Positions 8,733-18,860 of a stretch of DNA of 64,000 nt are shown one piece after another. How positions within the stretch are numbered: the first letter of the stretch is position 1; every line of letters begins with the position of its first letter. The DNA lies in assembly GCA_965249895.1 (NCBI GenBank), contig CBDFNC010000002.1, positions 534,785-598,784 of the forward strand. Reading direction: 5' to 3'. The notes under the pieces are model-generated. The model was not told where the DNA came from and ran no database searches. It saw nothing but the letters and a program-made list of their open reading frames with translations. The position numbers and the translations under genes were made by a program. The stretch is from CBDFNC01 sp965249895 (GTDB lineage: Bacteria; Pseudomonadota; Gammaproteobacteria; Enterobacterales; CBDFNC01).

Positions 8733-10820
8733 TTACTTCTTAGCGTTTCTTTCTTTAACTTGTGCAATAACATCTTCAGATACACTGTTTGGACAAGGCA
8801 GGTAGTGAGAGAACTCCATAGAGAACTGACCACGGCCAGAAGTCATTGTACGCAGAGAACCGATGTAACCGAACATTTCAGACAGTGGAACGTCTGCTTT
8901 GATACGTACACCAGTAGCACCCGCTTCCTGACTTTTGATCATGCCGCGACGACGGTTCAAGTCACCGATTACATCACCAACGTGATCATCAGGAGTGAAT
9001 ACGTCAACATTCATGATTGGTTCAATCAGCTGAGGACCCGCTTTAGGGATAGACTGACGGAATGCGCCTTTAGCTGCGATTTCAAAAGCAACAGCAGAGG
9101 AGTCAACTGCGTGGAAACCACCGTCGAACAACTCGATTTCAACATCAAGTACTGGGAACCCGGCTAAAGTACCTTCGTCCATCATGCCCTTGAAGCCTTT
9201 TTCAATGGCAGGCCAGAATTCTTTTGGTACGTTACCGCCAACAACAATAGAGTTGAACACGTAACCTGTACCTGGTTCACCAGGCTTAATACGGTAATCA
9301 ATTTTACCGAACTGACCGGAACCACCAGACTGTTTCTTGTGCGTGTAGCTATCTTCAATTTCTTGAGTGATAGTTTCACGGTAAGCTACCTGAGGCTCAC
9401 CAACAATCAGGTCAACACCATAGGTACGCTTAAGGATATCTACTTTGATATCCAGGTGAAGCTCACCCATACCAGAAAGAATCGTTTCACCTGAATCTTG
9501 GTCAGTTTCAACTTTAAACGTTGGATCTTCTGCAACCATTTTACCGATCGCAATACCCATTTTCTCAGTTGAACCTTTATCTTTCGGTGTTACAGAGATA
9601 GAGATTACTGGATTAGGGAATACCATTGCTTCTAAGACAATTGGATTTTTAGGATCACATAATGTGTGACCAGTTTGAACGTTGGTCTTCATACCAACGA
9701 TAGCGATGATGTCACCCGCTTGCGCTGACGTTAACTCTTTACGTTCATCTGCTTGCATCTCAACCATACGGCCAACACGCTCAGTTTTACCTGTTGCAGC
9801 ATTAAGGATTGAATCGCCTTTCTTCAGTGTACCGGAGTAGATACGTACGAAAGTAAGCGCACCAAAACGGTCATCTGTAATTTTGAATGCCAACGCTTTG
9901 AATGTTTCATCGGTAGAAACGATTGCATGTTCGCCAGTTGGCTCACCTTCTTCATCAGTAAGAGGCTGAGGATCAACGTCAGTCGGGTTTGGTAGGTAAT
10001 CAACAACGGCGTCAAGTACGTTTTGAACACCTTTGTTTTTAAATGCGCTACCACAGTAAGTCGGGAAGAAGTCCATAGTACGCGTACCTTTACGGATACA
10101 ACGCTTAAGGTCTTCCATTGAAGGCTCTTCACCTTCCATATACGCTTCCATAATGTCATCGTCCTGCTCAACAGCAGTTTCGATTAACTTTTCACGCCAC
10201 TCTTCTACTTGATCAACCATGTCCGCAGGAACATCTTCAACTTTGTAGTTTTCTGGAAGACCTGTGTCATCCCAGATAAACGCTTTACGTGTAAGAAGGT
10301 CAACAACACCTACAAAATCTTCTTCGATTCCGATTGGCAGAACCATTACCAGTGGGTTAGCAGCAAGTACGTCTTCAGTCTGCTTAACAACACGGTAGAA
10401 ATCAGCACCCATACGGTCTAATTTGTTTACGAAGATGATACGAGCAACTTCTGATTCGTTCGCGTAACGCCAGTTAGTTTCTGACTGAGGCTCAACACCA
10501 CCGGAACCACAGAATACACCAATACCACCGTCAAGAACTTTAAGTGAACGGTAAACTTCAACAGTGAAATCAACGTGACCAGGGGTATCGATTACGTTTA
10601 AACGGTGATCTTTCCAGAAACAACTTACTGCTGCAGACTGGATAGTAATACCGCGCTCAGCTTCCTGTTCCATGAAGTCAGTTGTGGACTCACCATCGTG
10701 AACTTCACCTGTTTTATGGATCTGACCGGTAAGTTTCAAGATTCGTTCAGTTGTGGTGGTCTTACCAGCATCAACGTGAGCGAATATACCAATGTTTCTG
10801 TACTTTGATAAATCTGCCAT
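8733..10820 (-). CDS. fusA: Elongation factor G, type 2 (stand-alone)
   Basis: Ribosomal translocase GTPase, 695 residues. The G domain shows G1 AHVDAGKTT, the effector region ERGITIQSAA, G3 DTPGHVDF and G4 NKLD. Domains II-V follow, including SGMGELHLDIK. It begins MADLSKYRNIGIFAHVDAG and has a SerGlyGly-rich insert KQSGGSGQFG. These features match the second EF-G found in Vibrio, Shewanella and relatives, rather than the str-operon copy that begins [22 protein letters not shown]. No rpsL, rpsG or tuf neighbours are present. Type-2 EF-Gs may specialise in one of translocation or recycling; which one applies here is not visible. Confidence 0.95.
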   Translation of the reverse strand: MADLSKYRNIGIFAHVDAGKTTTTERILKLTGQIHKTGEVHDGESTTDFMEQEAERGITIQSAAVSCFWKDHRLNVIDTPGHVDFTVEVYRSLKVLDGGIGVFCGSGGVEPQSETNWRYANESEVARIIFVNKLDRMGADFYRVVKQTEDVLAANPLVMVLPIGIEEDFVGVVDLLTRKAFIWDDTGLPENYKVEDVPADMVDQVEEWREKLIETAVEQDDDIMEAYMEGEEPSMEDLKRCIRKGTRTMDFFPTYCGSAFKNKGVQNVLDAVVDYLPNPTDVDPQPLTDEEGEPTGEHAIVSTDETFKALAFKITDDRFGALTFVRIYSGTLKKGDSILNAATGKTERVGRMVEMQADERKELTSAQAGDIIAIVGMKTNVQTGHTLCDPKNPIVLEAMVFPNPVISISVTPKDKGSTEKMGIAIGKMVAEDPTFKVETDQDSGETILSGMGELHLDIKVDILKRTYGVDLIVGEPQVAYRETITQEIEDSYTHKKQSGGSGQFGKIDYRIKPGEPGTGYVFNSIVVGGNVPKEFWPAIEKGFKGMMDEGTLAGFPVLDVEIELFDGGFHAVDSSAVAFEIAAKGAFRQSIPKAGPQLIEPIMNVDVFTPDDHVGDVIGDLNRRRGMIKSQEAGATGVRIKADVPLSEMFGYIGSLRTMTSGRGQFSMEFSHYLPCPNSVSEDVIAQVKERNAKK

Positions 10821-11056
10821 TTTTTTACTCTATTAAAGAATCATGTTCAAAAATCGGGGGGGAGTATACCATCATTGCTGGAAAATAGATCTAGTATGTT
10901 TAGTTAAAGTTAATTTTGAGCCTGGTTTTTTTACTGTTCTTTTATCCAGTGGTGGTCAGGTAGCTCATTCGGGGTGAAAAAAATGTTGAAGTTGTTTTTT
11001 ATAACTACTTTAAAATCAGTTTGTTATGTTTGATTTGGAAGGGGGTAAAGGGCTGG

Positions 11057-11079
11057 CCGGGTCAACCTAGCGGACCCGG
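11057..11079. terminator. Possible hairpin downstream of the HAD gene
   Basis: CCGGGTC pairs perfectly with GACCCGG across nine bases, 14 bases after the HAD stop. No clear T-run follows. Confidence 0.35.
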
Positions 11080-11093
11080 TTAATGGTTGAATA

Positions 11094-11888
11094 TTAAGCA
11101 AAAACGACCTTGTCTATATAGTTAGCTACACCTAATTGATGGGCGTGACCAATAACTTCAGCATGAGGTACGGCCTCTTTTACGCTCGGCGCTGCATTTT
11201 CCATTATTTTGGGGAAACCGGCATATTTAAGCATATCGATATCATTTTCACCGTCACCAAATGCCATCACCTGTTTGGCGTTTAGTCCCAGGTGATTACA
11301 CAGGGCGTCAACCGCCGATGCCTTAGACACGCCAGCAGGCATGACTTCAAGGCACCAGGGGAGAGAAAACAGGCAGTCCAATTGTCCCTGGTACTTTTCT
11401 TCAAGTTCCGTTTGTAACGCTAACAAGCCTTCTCTGTCACCCCAAAGGAAAAACTTAACAGCTTGTTCAGACTCCAAAAAGTCTACTTCAACCAGTTCAC
11501 ACTGAAAGCCTGCTTTTTCACTATAAGCTTGGAGCTGTTCATTGGTTTCCAGGGCATACCAGTTGTGGTCGGTATACATGTTGAGAAAGACGCCAGCAGG
11601 CATTGGGTGACGCACTATGGCGGCGGATATTTTAATCGGTATATATGCGCTGGCGATAACTTCACCATTTGGAGCAATAGCCATACCGCCGTTACAACTG
11701 ATCATGCCTATAGGTCTGTCGATACGCTTTGCTAAATCAGCCACATCCGTGTGATGACGACCAGTGGCGATAGCAAAGGTGCGGCCACTGTCATGAAGTT
11801 TGCGAATTGCTGCAATCGTTTGCGGAGCAAGGCTGTGGTCTTCCTGTAAGAGGGTGCCATCAAGGTCGCTAACAAAAAGGGCTGACAT
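11094..11888 (-). CDS. Cof-type HAD-IIB phosphatase
   Basis: Haloacid dehalogenase-type hydrolase, about 264 residues from ATG 11888. Motif I is FVSDLDGTLL with the nucleophile Asp near the N-terminus; ATGRHH is motif II; GVSKASAVDAL carries the motif III Lys; GDGENDIDML is motif IV. The type IIB cap lies between II and III. Upstream in-frame codons exist, but ATG 11888 has GGAG 7 nt before it and places motif I at the family position. Substrates of such proteins are usually sugar phosphates, flavin or cofactor phosphates. Confidence 0.9.
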   Translation of the reverse strand: MSALFVSDLDGTLLQEDHSLAPQTIAAIRKLHDSGRTFAIATGRHHTDVADLAKRIDRPIGMISCNGGMAIAPNGEVIASAYIPIKISAAIVRHPMPAGVFLNMYTDHNWYALETNEQLQAYSEKAGFQCELVEVDFLESEQAVKFFLWGDREGLLALQTELEEKYQGQLDCLFSLPWCLEVMPAGVSKASAVDALCNHLGLNAKQVMAFGDGENDIDMLKYAGFPKIMENAAPSVKEAVPHAEVIGHAHQLGVANYIDKVVFA

Positions 11889-12285
11889 CGGTTCTCCAAA
11901 TTTGTATGTAGAAGAGGGAGGTGGTGATGTTATCACCAAGCGCTGTAATTTTATCGCCAACGGAATTAGAAAGCGAATTAAATGAACCTTACATATTGCC
12001 GGGTAAGTAAAGCTAAACGGTGAGGAGGCTTGTCTAAGGGGTTATAGCGCTAAGTGTGCTGACTCTAGCATTTCATCCGGTCCCTGAAGATGCATTAATG
12101 TGGGCAGGTATATGGTTAGAGCAGAAACCGGCAACGGATTGAAATCTGTGTACCAAGGTAAGAGTCGGCATCACAATTAGTCCCGATGAAGCTTGAGAAG
12201 TATTGCGCCTGGTTTTTTTGGGTCTTATATTTTTAACCCTGTTTCATCTATTCCGGAAGTTATCCATCAAAGGGAAATGCTTGGA
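11889..12285. other. Intergenic, no gene seen
   Basis: About 400 bases between two minus-strand genes. The only open frames are unlike known proteins. No terminator or RNA was recognised. Confidence 0.45.
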
Positions 12286-13272
12286 TTAGCCAGTGGGCTG
12301 GGCGCCATACATAATCGCTTGTGCTTTTTCTTTCGCATTCAATTGGTCGGACGATAAAATATGTTCAAGCTGGCTATCTATATCTTTAATGAGGTAGATA
12401 TCTGAATTTGAATATCGGTAGTAAGTGCCAAACGAACCAATTTCGATAGTGCCTAACTCGCTACCGTTTTCTACGCTGCTATTGAAGAGCTTCTTCACCT
12501 GATCTTTTTGTGACTCATCTAAATCGGGTACCAAAGAGTACAGCTCCTGTGTCATATATATGGCATTTCGCTGTAATTCAACTTTAATTTTTTCTTGCTC
12601 AATCGCCTGATAGGTTTCAAATTGTTCTTGGGATAAAAGCTCGCCGACGGCTTGGGTAAATTCATCTTGGATCCTCCTGCGCTCTCCTTCTGCAGCGTCC
12701 CACTTGAGATTATATTCAGCCTCTCTTTCCTCATCGGTACCCGGATAATCGGAACCGTCATTAAATATAGGGTTAAGCAGTTCAATTTCCTGATTATTTT
12801 TATGTGTTAGCAAGGCAGCCAAAGACTGGGCTTCTTCATCTGACAGTGGTAGTAGTTTTGACAGCTCGAAAATAGCGGAATCCAGCTCGACCCGAGACAT
12901 GGATTTCGCAAACTCTGAAGTGTTGAAGTGGGCATCCATGGCTTGCATTGCTTCGTTATTCTCAGCATTTATTTCTGAGCCTTCATTGATCCCTTGAAAC
13001 TGAGAAAAGCGCTCATTTTCGATATATTCATCGATAGCTACCCGGATGGCTTGCTGACATTGTTCTGTCTCTTTTATTACGACGGGTTGTTCAATTTTTT
13101 GAGTTGTATTCGAGGAAAATTTAATCGTATCAGGTAAGGTTTCTTTAGTTTCCTTACAAAAGGTGACTTCCTGAGTTACCAATTCTGTCTGTGTGTTTGA
13201 GTGATATAGGTGCATGCTGATGCCGCCTAAAACAAAACAGATAATAGAAGGCAGAAATATTTGGCTATTCAT
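12286..13272 (-). CDS. Hypothetical membrane-anchored protein, coiled-coil rich
   Basis: A 328-residue protein of no recognised family. An N-terminal hydrophobic stretch (SQIFLPSIICFVLGGISMHLY, here residues 3-23, uncharged except the flanks) is likely a membrane anchor with the bulk in the periplasm. The rest is very acidic and helical, with many Glu, Gln and Lys and two related segments ending in DEEAQSLAALL and DESQKDQVKKLF that look like repeated helix pairs. No enzyme motif was seen. It stands alone. Confidence 0.65.
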   Translation of the reverse strand: MNSQIFLPSIICFVLGGISMHLYHSNTQTELVTQEVTFCKETKETLPDTIKFSSNTTQKIEQPVVIKETEQCQQAIRVAIDEYIENERFSQFQGINEGSEINAENNEAMQAMDAHFNTSEFAKSMSRVELDSAIFELSKLLPLSDEEAQSLAALLTHKNNQEIELLNPIFNDGSDYPGTDEEREAEYNLKWDAAEGERRRIQDEFTQAVGELLSQEQFETYQAIEQEKIKVELQRNAIYMTQELYSLVPDLDESQKDQVKKLFNSSVENGSELGTIEIGSFGTYYRYSNSDIYLIKDIDSQLEHILSSDQLNAKEKAQAIMYGAQPTG

Positions 13273-13393
13273 ATTGATGTTAAAACCTGAAAGGGCGGAT
13301 TAAAATTCGCACGAGGCATAATTGAAGGGGCCAGTATACAGGTTTACCATAATTATTTTGTGTGAGTTTGTCATATACGTTCAATGGCAGATG

Positions 13394-13411
13394 GCCGGGC
13401 TTTCACCCGGC
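13394..13411. terminator. Small GC hairpin downstream of the fusion hydrolase
   Basis: GCCGGG pairs with CCCGGC across six bases just after the stop of the minus-strand gene. The stem is short and no T-run follows. Confidence 0.35.
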
Positions 13412-13428
13412 AGCCTGTTGGGGTAGTG

Positions 13429-14361
13429 CTATTTGCCTTGTAAAGCCAGGTATTCGTCGCTTGTGGTGAGTTGACCGTAAGCGAATTCAATCACTGAAAA
13501 CGCAGTCCCTGCAATATGTGAATCGGTTAACTCGCCTAATGTTGGCGCTGCACAGGCATCGGTGATAACCGTAATATCATAACCAAGGTCGCTAGCCGCT
13601 CGACTGAGGCCTTCCACGCACATTTGCGACATGGCGCCCACCACAACCAATTTTTCTATACCTTGCTCAATAAGTTGCTGCTCCAGCTCGGTATGCAGAA
13701 AACTATTTATTTTAGTTTTGACCACTAGGGTTTCGTTGGACCGAGGCGCTACGCTGTGATGAATTTCGGCGCCTTCGGTATCTTTATGGAAAAAGTGGCC
13801 CGTTTCCGGCGTACTTAAATGTTGCACATGAATAACCGGTTGTTTGTTGGCTCTAAAGTGCGCAAGCAGCTTAGCTGCCCTGTCTGCCGCTTTTTCTGTA
13901 TCGACTAAGGGGAACTTACCACCTGCAAAGTAATCATTTTGCAGGTCCACCAGGATCAATGCTGTTTTTTGCGCCGACGTTAAAGGCGTCTCACGTGTGG
14001 TGAGTACAGTAAAATCGTCTTGCTCAAGGTACCAGTTTCCGTCGGTTTCTCTTACCCATAACTCTTTACTGATAAACCCAGCGGCAATATTCATATTCCA
14101 GCTGGCCGACAATACCGCGTGGTTATGGTCGAGCACCTTAATATTGATATTGCGATAAACCAGCTCACCTGGCTCCTTTTGTGCAAAGTCAAGCCAAAAA
14201 CCGGCGATTTTCTCTCGTCCAGTAAAAGTTCCAAATGGAGCCACCGACATAATGGCATCTTCTTTATAGGTGGCAATACAGGTCGGCACGTTACCTTGGT
14301 TAAATTGTGCTATCCATTTCTGGCTGACAGTGAATACTTGTCGTCTGATTTCCTGGGTCAT
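13429..14361 (-). CDS. SnoaL/NTF2-like domain fused to an isochorismatase-like cysteine hydrolase
   Basis: A 310-residue two-domain protein. Residues 1 to about 125 look like an NTF2/SnoaL (nuclear-transport-factor-like) ketosteroid isomerase fold (YKEDAIMSVAPFGTFTGREKI). Residues 130-310 are a cysteine hydrolase: ALILVDLQNDYF gives the catalytic Asp, VVKTKINSF the Lys and VVGAMSQMCVEG the Cys. The usual cis-peptide before Met/Thr is replaced by AMSQM. It is divergent from a LysR gene at 14437, which probably controls it. The hydrolase substrate may be a nicotinamide-like amide or a plant/aromatic amide; neither can be chosen. Confidence 0.83.
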   Translation of the reverse strand: MTQEIRRQVFTVSQKWIAQFNQGNVPTCIATYKEDAIMSVAPFGTFTGREKIAGFWLDFAQKEPGELVYRNINIKVLDHNHAVLSASWNMNIAAGFISKELWVRETDGNWYLEQDDFTVLTTRETPLTSAQKTALILVDLQNDYFAGGKFPLVDTEKAADRAAKLLAHFRANKQPVIHVQHLSTPETGHFFHKDTEGAEIHHSVAPRSNETLVVKTKINSFLHTELEQQLIEQGIEKLVVVGAMSQMCVEGLSRAASDLGYDITVITDACAAPTLGELTDSHIAGTAFSVIEFAYGQLTTSDEYLALQGK

Positions 14362-14436
14362 AATGTGTCTCCTTATACGGTAGCAGGTATACTATTGTTT
14401 TTGTTTTTCTAGATAATCGCCCAGAAAAGGAACTCA

Positions 14437-15327
14437 ATGTTCAGAATAAGTGAACACAAAGGGTTGTCGTACCGAATGCTGGTTTTCCATCAAGTGGTTG
14501 AATCAGGTTCCTTTACCGCTGCTGCCGCTGAATTAGGGCACACCAAATCCGGCGTAAGCAGTTATATCAGTCAGTTGGAGCGGCAATTAGGGATACGATT
14601 GCTAAATCGAAGCACCCGCAGACTAAATTTAACTCCGGCAGGAGAGCAGTTTGCCCGACGCTGTGAGGAGTTAGCTCAACTACTTTACCTGGCTGTCGAT
14701 GAAGTGAGTGACTATGACAATATGCCGCAGGGACGTATCGCCATTACGGCGCCTCATAGCTTTGAGTCGAGTATGGTTACGCCGTTAATCGCGGAGCTGT
14801 GTCAACAGTACCCCAAGCTTATTCCCGAGCTTATTTACACGGATAAACGTTTGGATATCCTGACCCATAAGCTGGATCTGGCCATCTCTGTGGGACCTCA
14901 GAAAGACAGCAATTATCATGCGATACGGCTTGGGGAAATAGATGCGATATTAGTGGCTGCGCCGATTTATTTGGCGCGAAATGAAGTAGAGAGCCTGGAT
15001 GATTTAGTTTCTGCATCTTGCATTATGTTGCCCTGGCAGGAATCCACCTTGCTAAAGGGGGGTAAGCGAGAGGGCTGTTTCACCAGCCAACGTCTTATTC
15101 GACTGAACTCATCGCCTAGTGCGATTAACAGTGCACTTGCTGGTTTAGGGGTTGCCTTGATCCCGAGCTTGTTTGCTAAACCTATGCTGGACAATGGGCA
15201 GCTGGTTCGGATACTGCCGGAATATCAAGGTGAGAAGCGAGATGTATATGCTTTACATGCGTACCAGCAGCAGCTTCCGCTGGTATTGCGTCAGTTTGTT
15301 GAACGGTTAAAAAATATGATGACCTGA
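14437..15327 (+). CDS. LysR-family transcriptional regulator
   Basis: A 296-residue LysR regulator. The winged HTH (about residues 10-70) reads FHQVVESGSFTAAAAELGHTKSGVSSYISQLE in its helix region (residues 17-48), and the effector-binding domain follows with GLGVALIPSLFA near residue 245. It starts 75 bases from the divergent SnoaL-isochorismatase gene, the classical LysR arrangement, so the shared spacer should contain its T-N11-A operator. Confidence 0.92.
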   Translation: MFRISEHKGLSYRMLVFHQVVESGSFTAAAAELGHTKSGVSSYISQLERQLGIRLLNRSTRRLNLTPAGEQFARRCEELAQLLYLAVDEVSDYDNMPQGRIAITAPHSFESSMVTPLIAELCQQYPKLIPELIYTDKRLDILTHKLDLAISVGPQKDSNYHAIRLGEIDAILVAAPIYLARNEVESLDDLVSASCIMLPWQESTLLKGGKREGCFTSQRLIRLNSSPSAINSALAGLGVALIPSLFAKPMLDNGQLVRILPEYQGEKRDVYALHAYQQQLPLVLRQFVERLKNMMT

Positions 15328-15403
15328 GGGACTTCAGGAAATGATGTTAATTAGCTAAAACACTTAGTACACTGTATTTCAAGGATTTTTGGAGACCAGG
15401 GTA

Positions 15404-17008
15404 ATGGTCAAATATCTCAGAAATATAGTTTTTATGGTCGGCCTGTTGCTGGCCAGCTCGTGTACTTATATTAAACATGCCTCAATTCAAGCGGATTATG
15501 CTCGCTTGCAGCAAACGGCCCCTTCCCTGCGCAATCTAAAGCACATGATTGAACGGCAGAACTTCGTGATCATTGGCCAGACTCATGACAGCGATAACTT
15601 GTATCACGGCGATAAAGCAACCAAGGCTGCAGTCGCATTTTCCAGCAGGTTTCAGGCCAATGAACGGGTTGGAATAATGCATGATATCGGAGTGGGTACT
15701 CATTTTGGCCTGGATTTACCACCGGGTGATTATGAGATCTTGGTCTTTTCAGATCGCAATGAAAACGGGCTGTACGAAAGCAATGAAGTAATTGGAAAGA
15801 GCAAGTTGTCGCTATCGCAACAATTGTTCCCCGACATGGTGGTGACAAAGTACGACATTGCTCTGGGAGAAGCATCCCGTATTAGCTGGTCAACTGATAT
15901 ACAGGTGAAGAAGAGGAATGCGAGTCAATCTTCTCTGTTTTTCCCCGCAGGTACGATTCGTGAGCTTAGCGATCCGATATTTTCCAGCGAGATGTCCACC
16001 TTAGGGCTCTATGATCCGGCGGCTTTCCTGGAGCAAGCTCCTACCATGTTTTACGCACTGGAAGAGGTTATTGGTTATAAGATCCCGGTAATATTTGTGC
16101 ACGGTATTGGCGGCAGTGCACGCGAGTTTGACCTTCTGGTGAGCCAGTTAGATCGTACACGATTTACCCCCTGGTTTTTTTATTACCCGTCAGGCGGTGA
16201 TCTCAATCAAATTTCCCAGCTGTTTTACAATGTGTTTCTTTCCGGAAACACCATCCCAAGCGATGAGAAAGTGCCTGTGGTTATCGTTGCGCACAGTATG
16301 GGTGGGATTGTGGTTCGCGAGGCGCTAAATTTGTTGTCAGCGGATCAGGCCGGTCCCTCGATTGAATTTATCAGTCTTGCAGCTCCTTTTGGCGGTCACC
16401 CGTCGTCGCAGTTTGATGACGATAGTGATCTGTTAATTTTACCATCCTGGCGTGACCTGAATCCGGACGGGGAGTTTATTCAACAGCTGACCCGGGAGCC
16501 GTTGCCGAAAAGAGCCAGGCACCATTTGTTTTATGCTTACCAAAATCGAAACAAGATCAAATTTGGTGACAATAGTGATGGGGTAGTACCTCTGTCGAGC
16601 CAACTGGTACCCGAAGTACAGGCCCAGTCCAGTCGACAGTTAGGGTTGAATGCGACTCACACCAGTATATTAAAAGACCCGCTGGCGACACGAGCCGTGA
16701 TGGATACCCTGAATATGCTCAATACAAGTTACCCACAAAACCACATGGATTACTTCCTGCGTGGGGGCTTTGAGGTGGATATGCAGGGAGACTACACCGA
16801 ATTTGAATATTACTATTTACGCTATTATGGCCACTATTTACAGGCGTTGGCTCAGGGCAGAATTGCCCCCCTGGGTGCTTGGCAAGAGAAACTGGTGCCT
16901 ATGTTGCGCGGTCAAGCCAAACCAGAGAGTGAACCCGCTACCGCTTGGTTAAAGTTTGTGAACAATAACCCTATGCATATCTGTGGGTATGGCCTGGAGT
17001 GCAGTTAA
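15404..17008 (+). CDS. Lipoprotein alpha/beta-hydrolase (esterase/lipase)
   Basis: About 534 residues from ATG 15404. This start is chosen over a TTG 15 bases upstream because GGAG lies 9 nt before it and the protein then begins with a lipoprotein signal peptide ending LLASSC, so it is probably membrane-anchored. The C-terminal half is an alpha/beta hydrolase: VIFVHGIGGSAREFD with the oxyanion-hole HG, the nucleophile elbow AHSMGG, and later NSDGVVPLSS and NATHTSIL for the Asp and His of the triad. The N-terminal 200 residues contain a short calcium-binding-like DRNENGLYE. It resembles PGAP1/lipase-type esterases; the substrate is unknown. Confidence 0.85.
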   Translation: MVKYLRNIVFMVGLLLASSCTYIKHASIQADYARLQQTAPSLRNLKHMIERQNFVIIGQTHDSDNLYHGDKATKAAVAFSSRFQANERVGIMHDIGVGTHFGLDLPPGDYEILVFSDRNENGLYESNEVIGKSKLSLSQQLFPDMVVTKYDIALGEASRISWSTDIQVKKRNASQSSLFFPAGTIRELSDPIFSSEMSTLGLYDPAAFLEQAPTMFYALEEVIGYKIPVIFVHGIGGSAREFDLLVSQLDRTRFTPWFFYYPSGGDLNQISQLFYNVFLSGNTIPSDEKVPVVIVAHSMGGIVVREALNLLSADQAGPSIEFISLAAPFGGHPSSQFDDDSDLLILPSWRDLNPDGEFIQQLTREPLPKRARHHLFYAYQNRNKIKFGDNSDGVVPLSSQLVPEVQAQSSRQLGLNATHTSILKDPLATRAVMDTLNMLNTSYPQNHMDYFLRGGFEVDMQGDYTEFEYYYLRYYGHYLQALAQGRIAPLGAWQEKLVPMLRGQAKPESEPATAWLKFVNNNPMHICGYGLECS

Positions 17009-17045
17009 CCGTACCAATAAACGTCAGCAAAGATTAAGAGGGCAG

Positions 17046-17084
17046 AGCGTGGAAAGTTACCATTTACTGCCCGGTAGCCACGCT
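17046..17084. terminator. Possible hairpin between convergent genes
   Basis: AGCGTGG pairs with CCACGCT around a 25-nt loop that itself can pair (TTACC with GGTAG). It sits between two convergent genes. Confidence 0.35.
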
Positions 17085-17119
17085 GGATAATTTAGCTGGA
17101 CGCTTACTGGTATTCAACA

Positions 17120-18124
17120 CTATAGCTTTACGATCAATTTGCCTTTATTCTCACCGGTGAAAAATAGGTTTAAACCTGTTATGGCTGACTCCAGGCCATA
17201 AATCACATGGGCGCGATATTTTATTTTTCCGGCCATTACATACGGAGTGAGTTTGCCTAGCAATGCTGGTATCTCATCAAAGTGATCTGGCATAGTGAAA
17301 CCTTGAATCGTTAGGCGCTTTTTAATGATGGGGATCCAGTTAGGGCCAGGAGTTGGTTGCTCCTTGGCATAGTCTGCTATCATGCCGCAGACCACTATTC
17401 GGCCATGGGCGTTCATATGCTCGAAAACATGATCCTGAATGGGCCCACCGGTGTTTTCGAAATATATATCTATACCATTGGGGGTTAGCTGTTCGAGTTG
17501 CTCAGCAATGTTATCGGATTTGTAATTTATTGCGCCATCAAACCCCAACTCATTGATAATCCAATCGCATTTCTCGCTACTTCCAGCGACGCCGATCACC
17601 CTGAGGCCATTTGCTTTGGCCAGTTGCCCTACAATCGAGCCAACCGAACCAGCCGCACCAGAAACCACTATGGTTTCTCCAGGTTGCGGCTTACCGACAT
17701 TAAACAGACCCTGCGTGGCGGTTAACCCGGGAAGGGCGAATACGGATAACATCGTTTCAGCATCTGCACCCGTTTGCACTTTATTTATAGCTTCACCGGT
17801 ACTAACAAGGTACTCGGTCCAGCCAAACATACCCATAACGCGATCACCCGCCACGTAGTCTGGGTGGTTGCTTTCAATGACTTGGCCCAAACCTGATGAC
17901 CGCATGACGGTACCAAGCTCAACGGGTGGTATATAGCTGGCAGTGTCGGGACTCATCCAACCCAGCATGGCTGGGTCTAATGACATATGAGTTTGTTTAA
18001 TCAGGAACTGTCCGGGACCCACTTTGGGCACCTGCTTTTGCACCACCTCAAATAGTTCAGGTCGAATAGGCCCAGAAGTAGGACGGGCAATTAGTTTTAT
18101 CTCGGTATAAGTGCTCACCAGCAT
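17120..18124 (-). CDS. NADP-dependent medium-chain reductase, CurA-like
   Basis: A 334-residue zinc-free MDR oxidoreductase of the CurA / leukotriene-B4 12-hydroxydehydrogenase branch, which reduces alpha,beta-unsaturated carbonyls with NADPH. Seen are SLDPAMLGWM at the N-terminal domain, the Rossmann motif VSGAAGSVGSIVGQLAKANG, and FENTGGPIQDHVFEHM characteristic of this branch. No zinc ligands are present. Full length. It stands alone; a possible role is detoxification of reactive enones. Confidence 0.9.
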   Translation of the reverse strand: MLVSTYTEIKLIARPTSGPIRPELFEVVQKQVPKVGPGQFLIKQTHMSLDPAMLGWMSPDTASYIPPVELGTVMRSSGLGQVIESNHPDYVAGDRVMGMFGWTEYLVSTGEAINKVQTGADAETMLSVFALPGLTATQGLFNVGKPQPGETIVVSGAAGSVGSIVGQLAKANGLRVIGVAGSSEKCDWIINELGFDGAINYKSDNIAEQLEQLTPNGIDIYFENTGGPIQDHVFEHMNAHGRIVVCGMIADYAKEQPTPGPNWIPIIKKRLTIQGFTMPDHFDEIPALLGKLTPYVMAGKIKYRAHVIYGLESAITGLNLFFTGENKGKLIVKL

Positions 18125-18860
18125 ATCTCCAATCAGAATGTCTGAGGTTAAAGGTCTTCTATCGTGTCGAAATTATCTTCGATGAATTGGATCTATTATT
18201 CATCTTCATTTTGCAAAGATAAATGGTTCAATATGCCAAGGTTAATTGCCTTTTAGACAACAATGACCTTAACCACAAGTTCCCGCGAGATGGTGAATGT
18301 TACAACAGCAAGATGTGCTCGAACTAGTTCCTTATCCTGGCTCCCATTAGATCTGTATCAAACGGCTTTTTGGCTGTCAAATTCCGCTGATGAAATTGTT
18401 ACAGTAAGAACTTACCTTCACCTGACTTTTGATATGTTCATCAAGTATACTGATGGTGTTACGGACTGGTAACCAGGTATAGCCGCGATTTCCTGCATTT
18501 AAAACAGAACAGTCACAATCGTTTCCCGGTTTTATAGTAATACAGTCGCCTAGATATGCGCATTGATACATATGGCGGAGCGGCTAGCAAAGAGCTGACG
18601 CTTACAGTAATGACAAACAGCGAATAATGATCACAATGGGAGCCCATCAAACAACCTGTCTAAGGGTAACAATTGTTGCGGCCTTTGAAGGAGCAGATGC
18701 CTCCTTATCGGCAAAAAGGGCGAAGCCAGTGCCAGCAAGGTTCGCCGAACAAGCCCGATAGATCTGTTACCCAAATTTGACCAGTCCCTCACGATGAAAC
18801 AGACGACATCCTTGTAAGGGAGTACAACTTGATAAATCATAGATTGAGCAAATTACCTAA
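18125..18860. other. Gene-poor spacer with a repeat fragment
   Basis: Short open frames on both strands here show no family resemblance. The stretch includes the 34-nt repeat at 18754-18787, and the flanking bases may be decayed mobile DNA. Confidence 0.4.
18754..18787 (+). repeat. 34-nt repeat, inverted partner at 30203-30236
   Basis: Begins CCCGATAGATCTGTTACCC and ends GACCAGTCC. It matches the reverse complement of 30203-30236 at 33 of 34 positions. The partner directly abuts a group II intron 3' fragment. Confidence 0.7.

Noticed and set aside
8760..10808. Several open frames on the plus strand and in other minus frames over the EF-G gene
   Set aside because: They are antisense or shifted shadows of a conserved GTPase gene.
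18263..18840. Small open frames on both strands in the 18.1-18.9 kb spacer
   Set aside because: No ribosome-binding sites, mutual overlap and repeat content.
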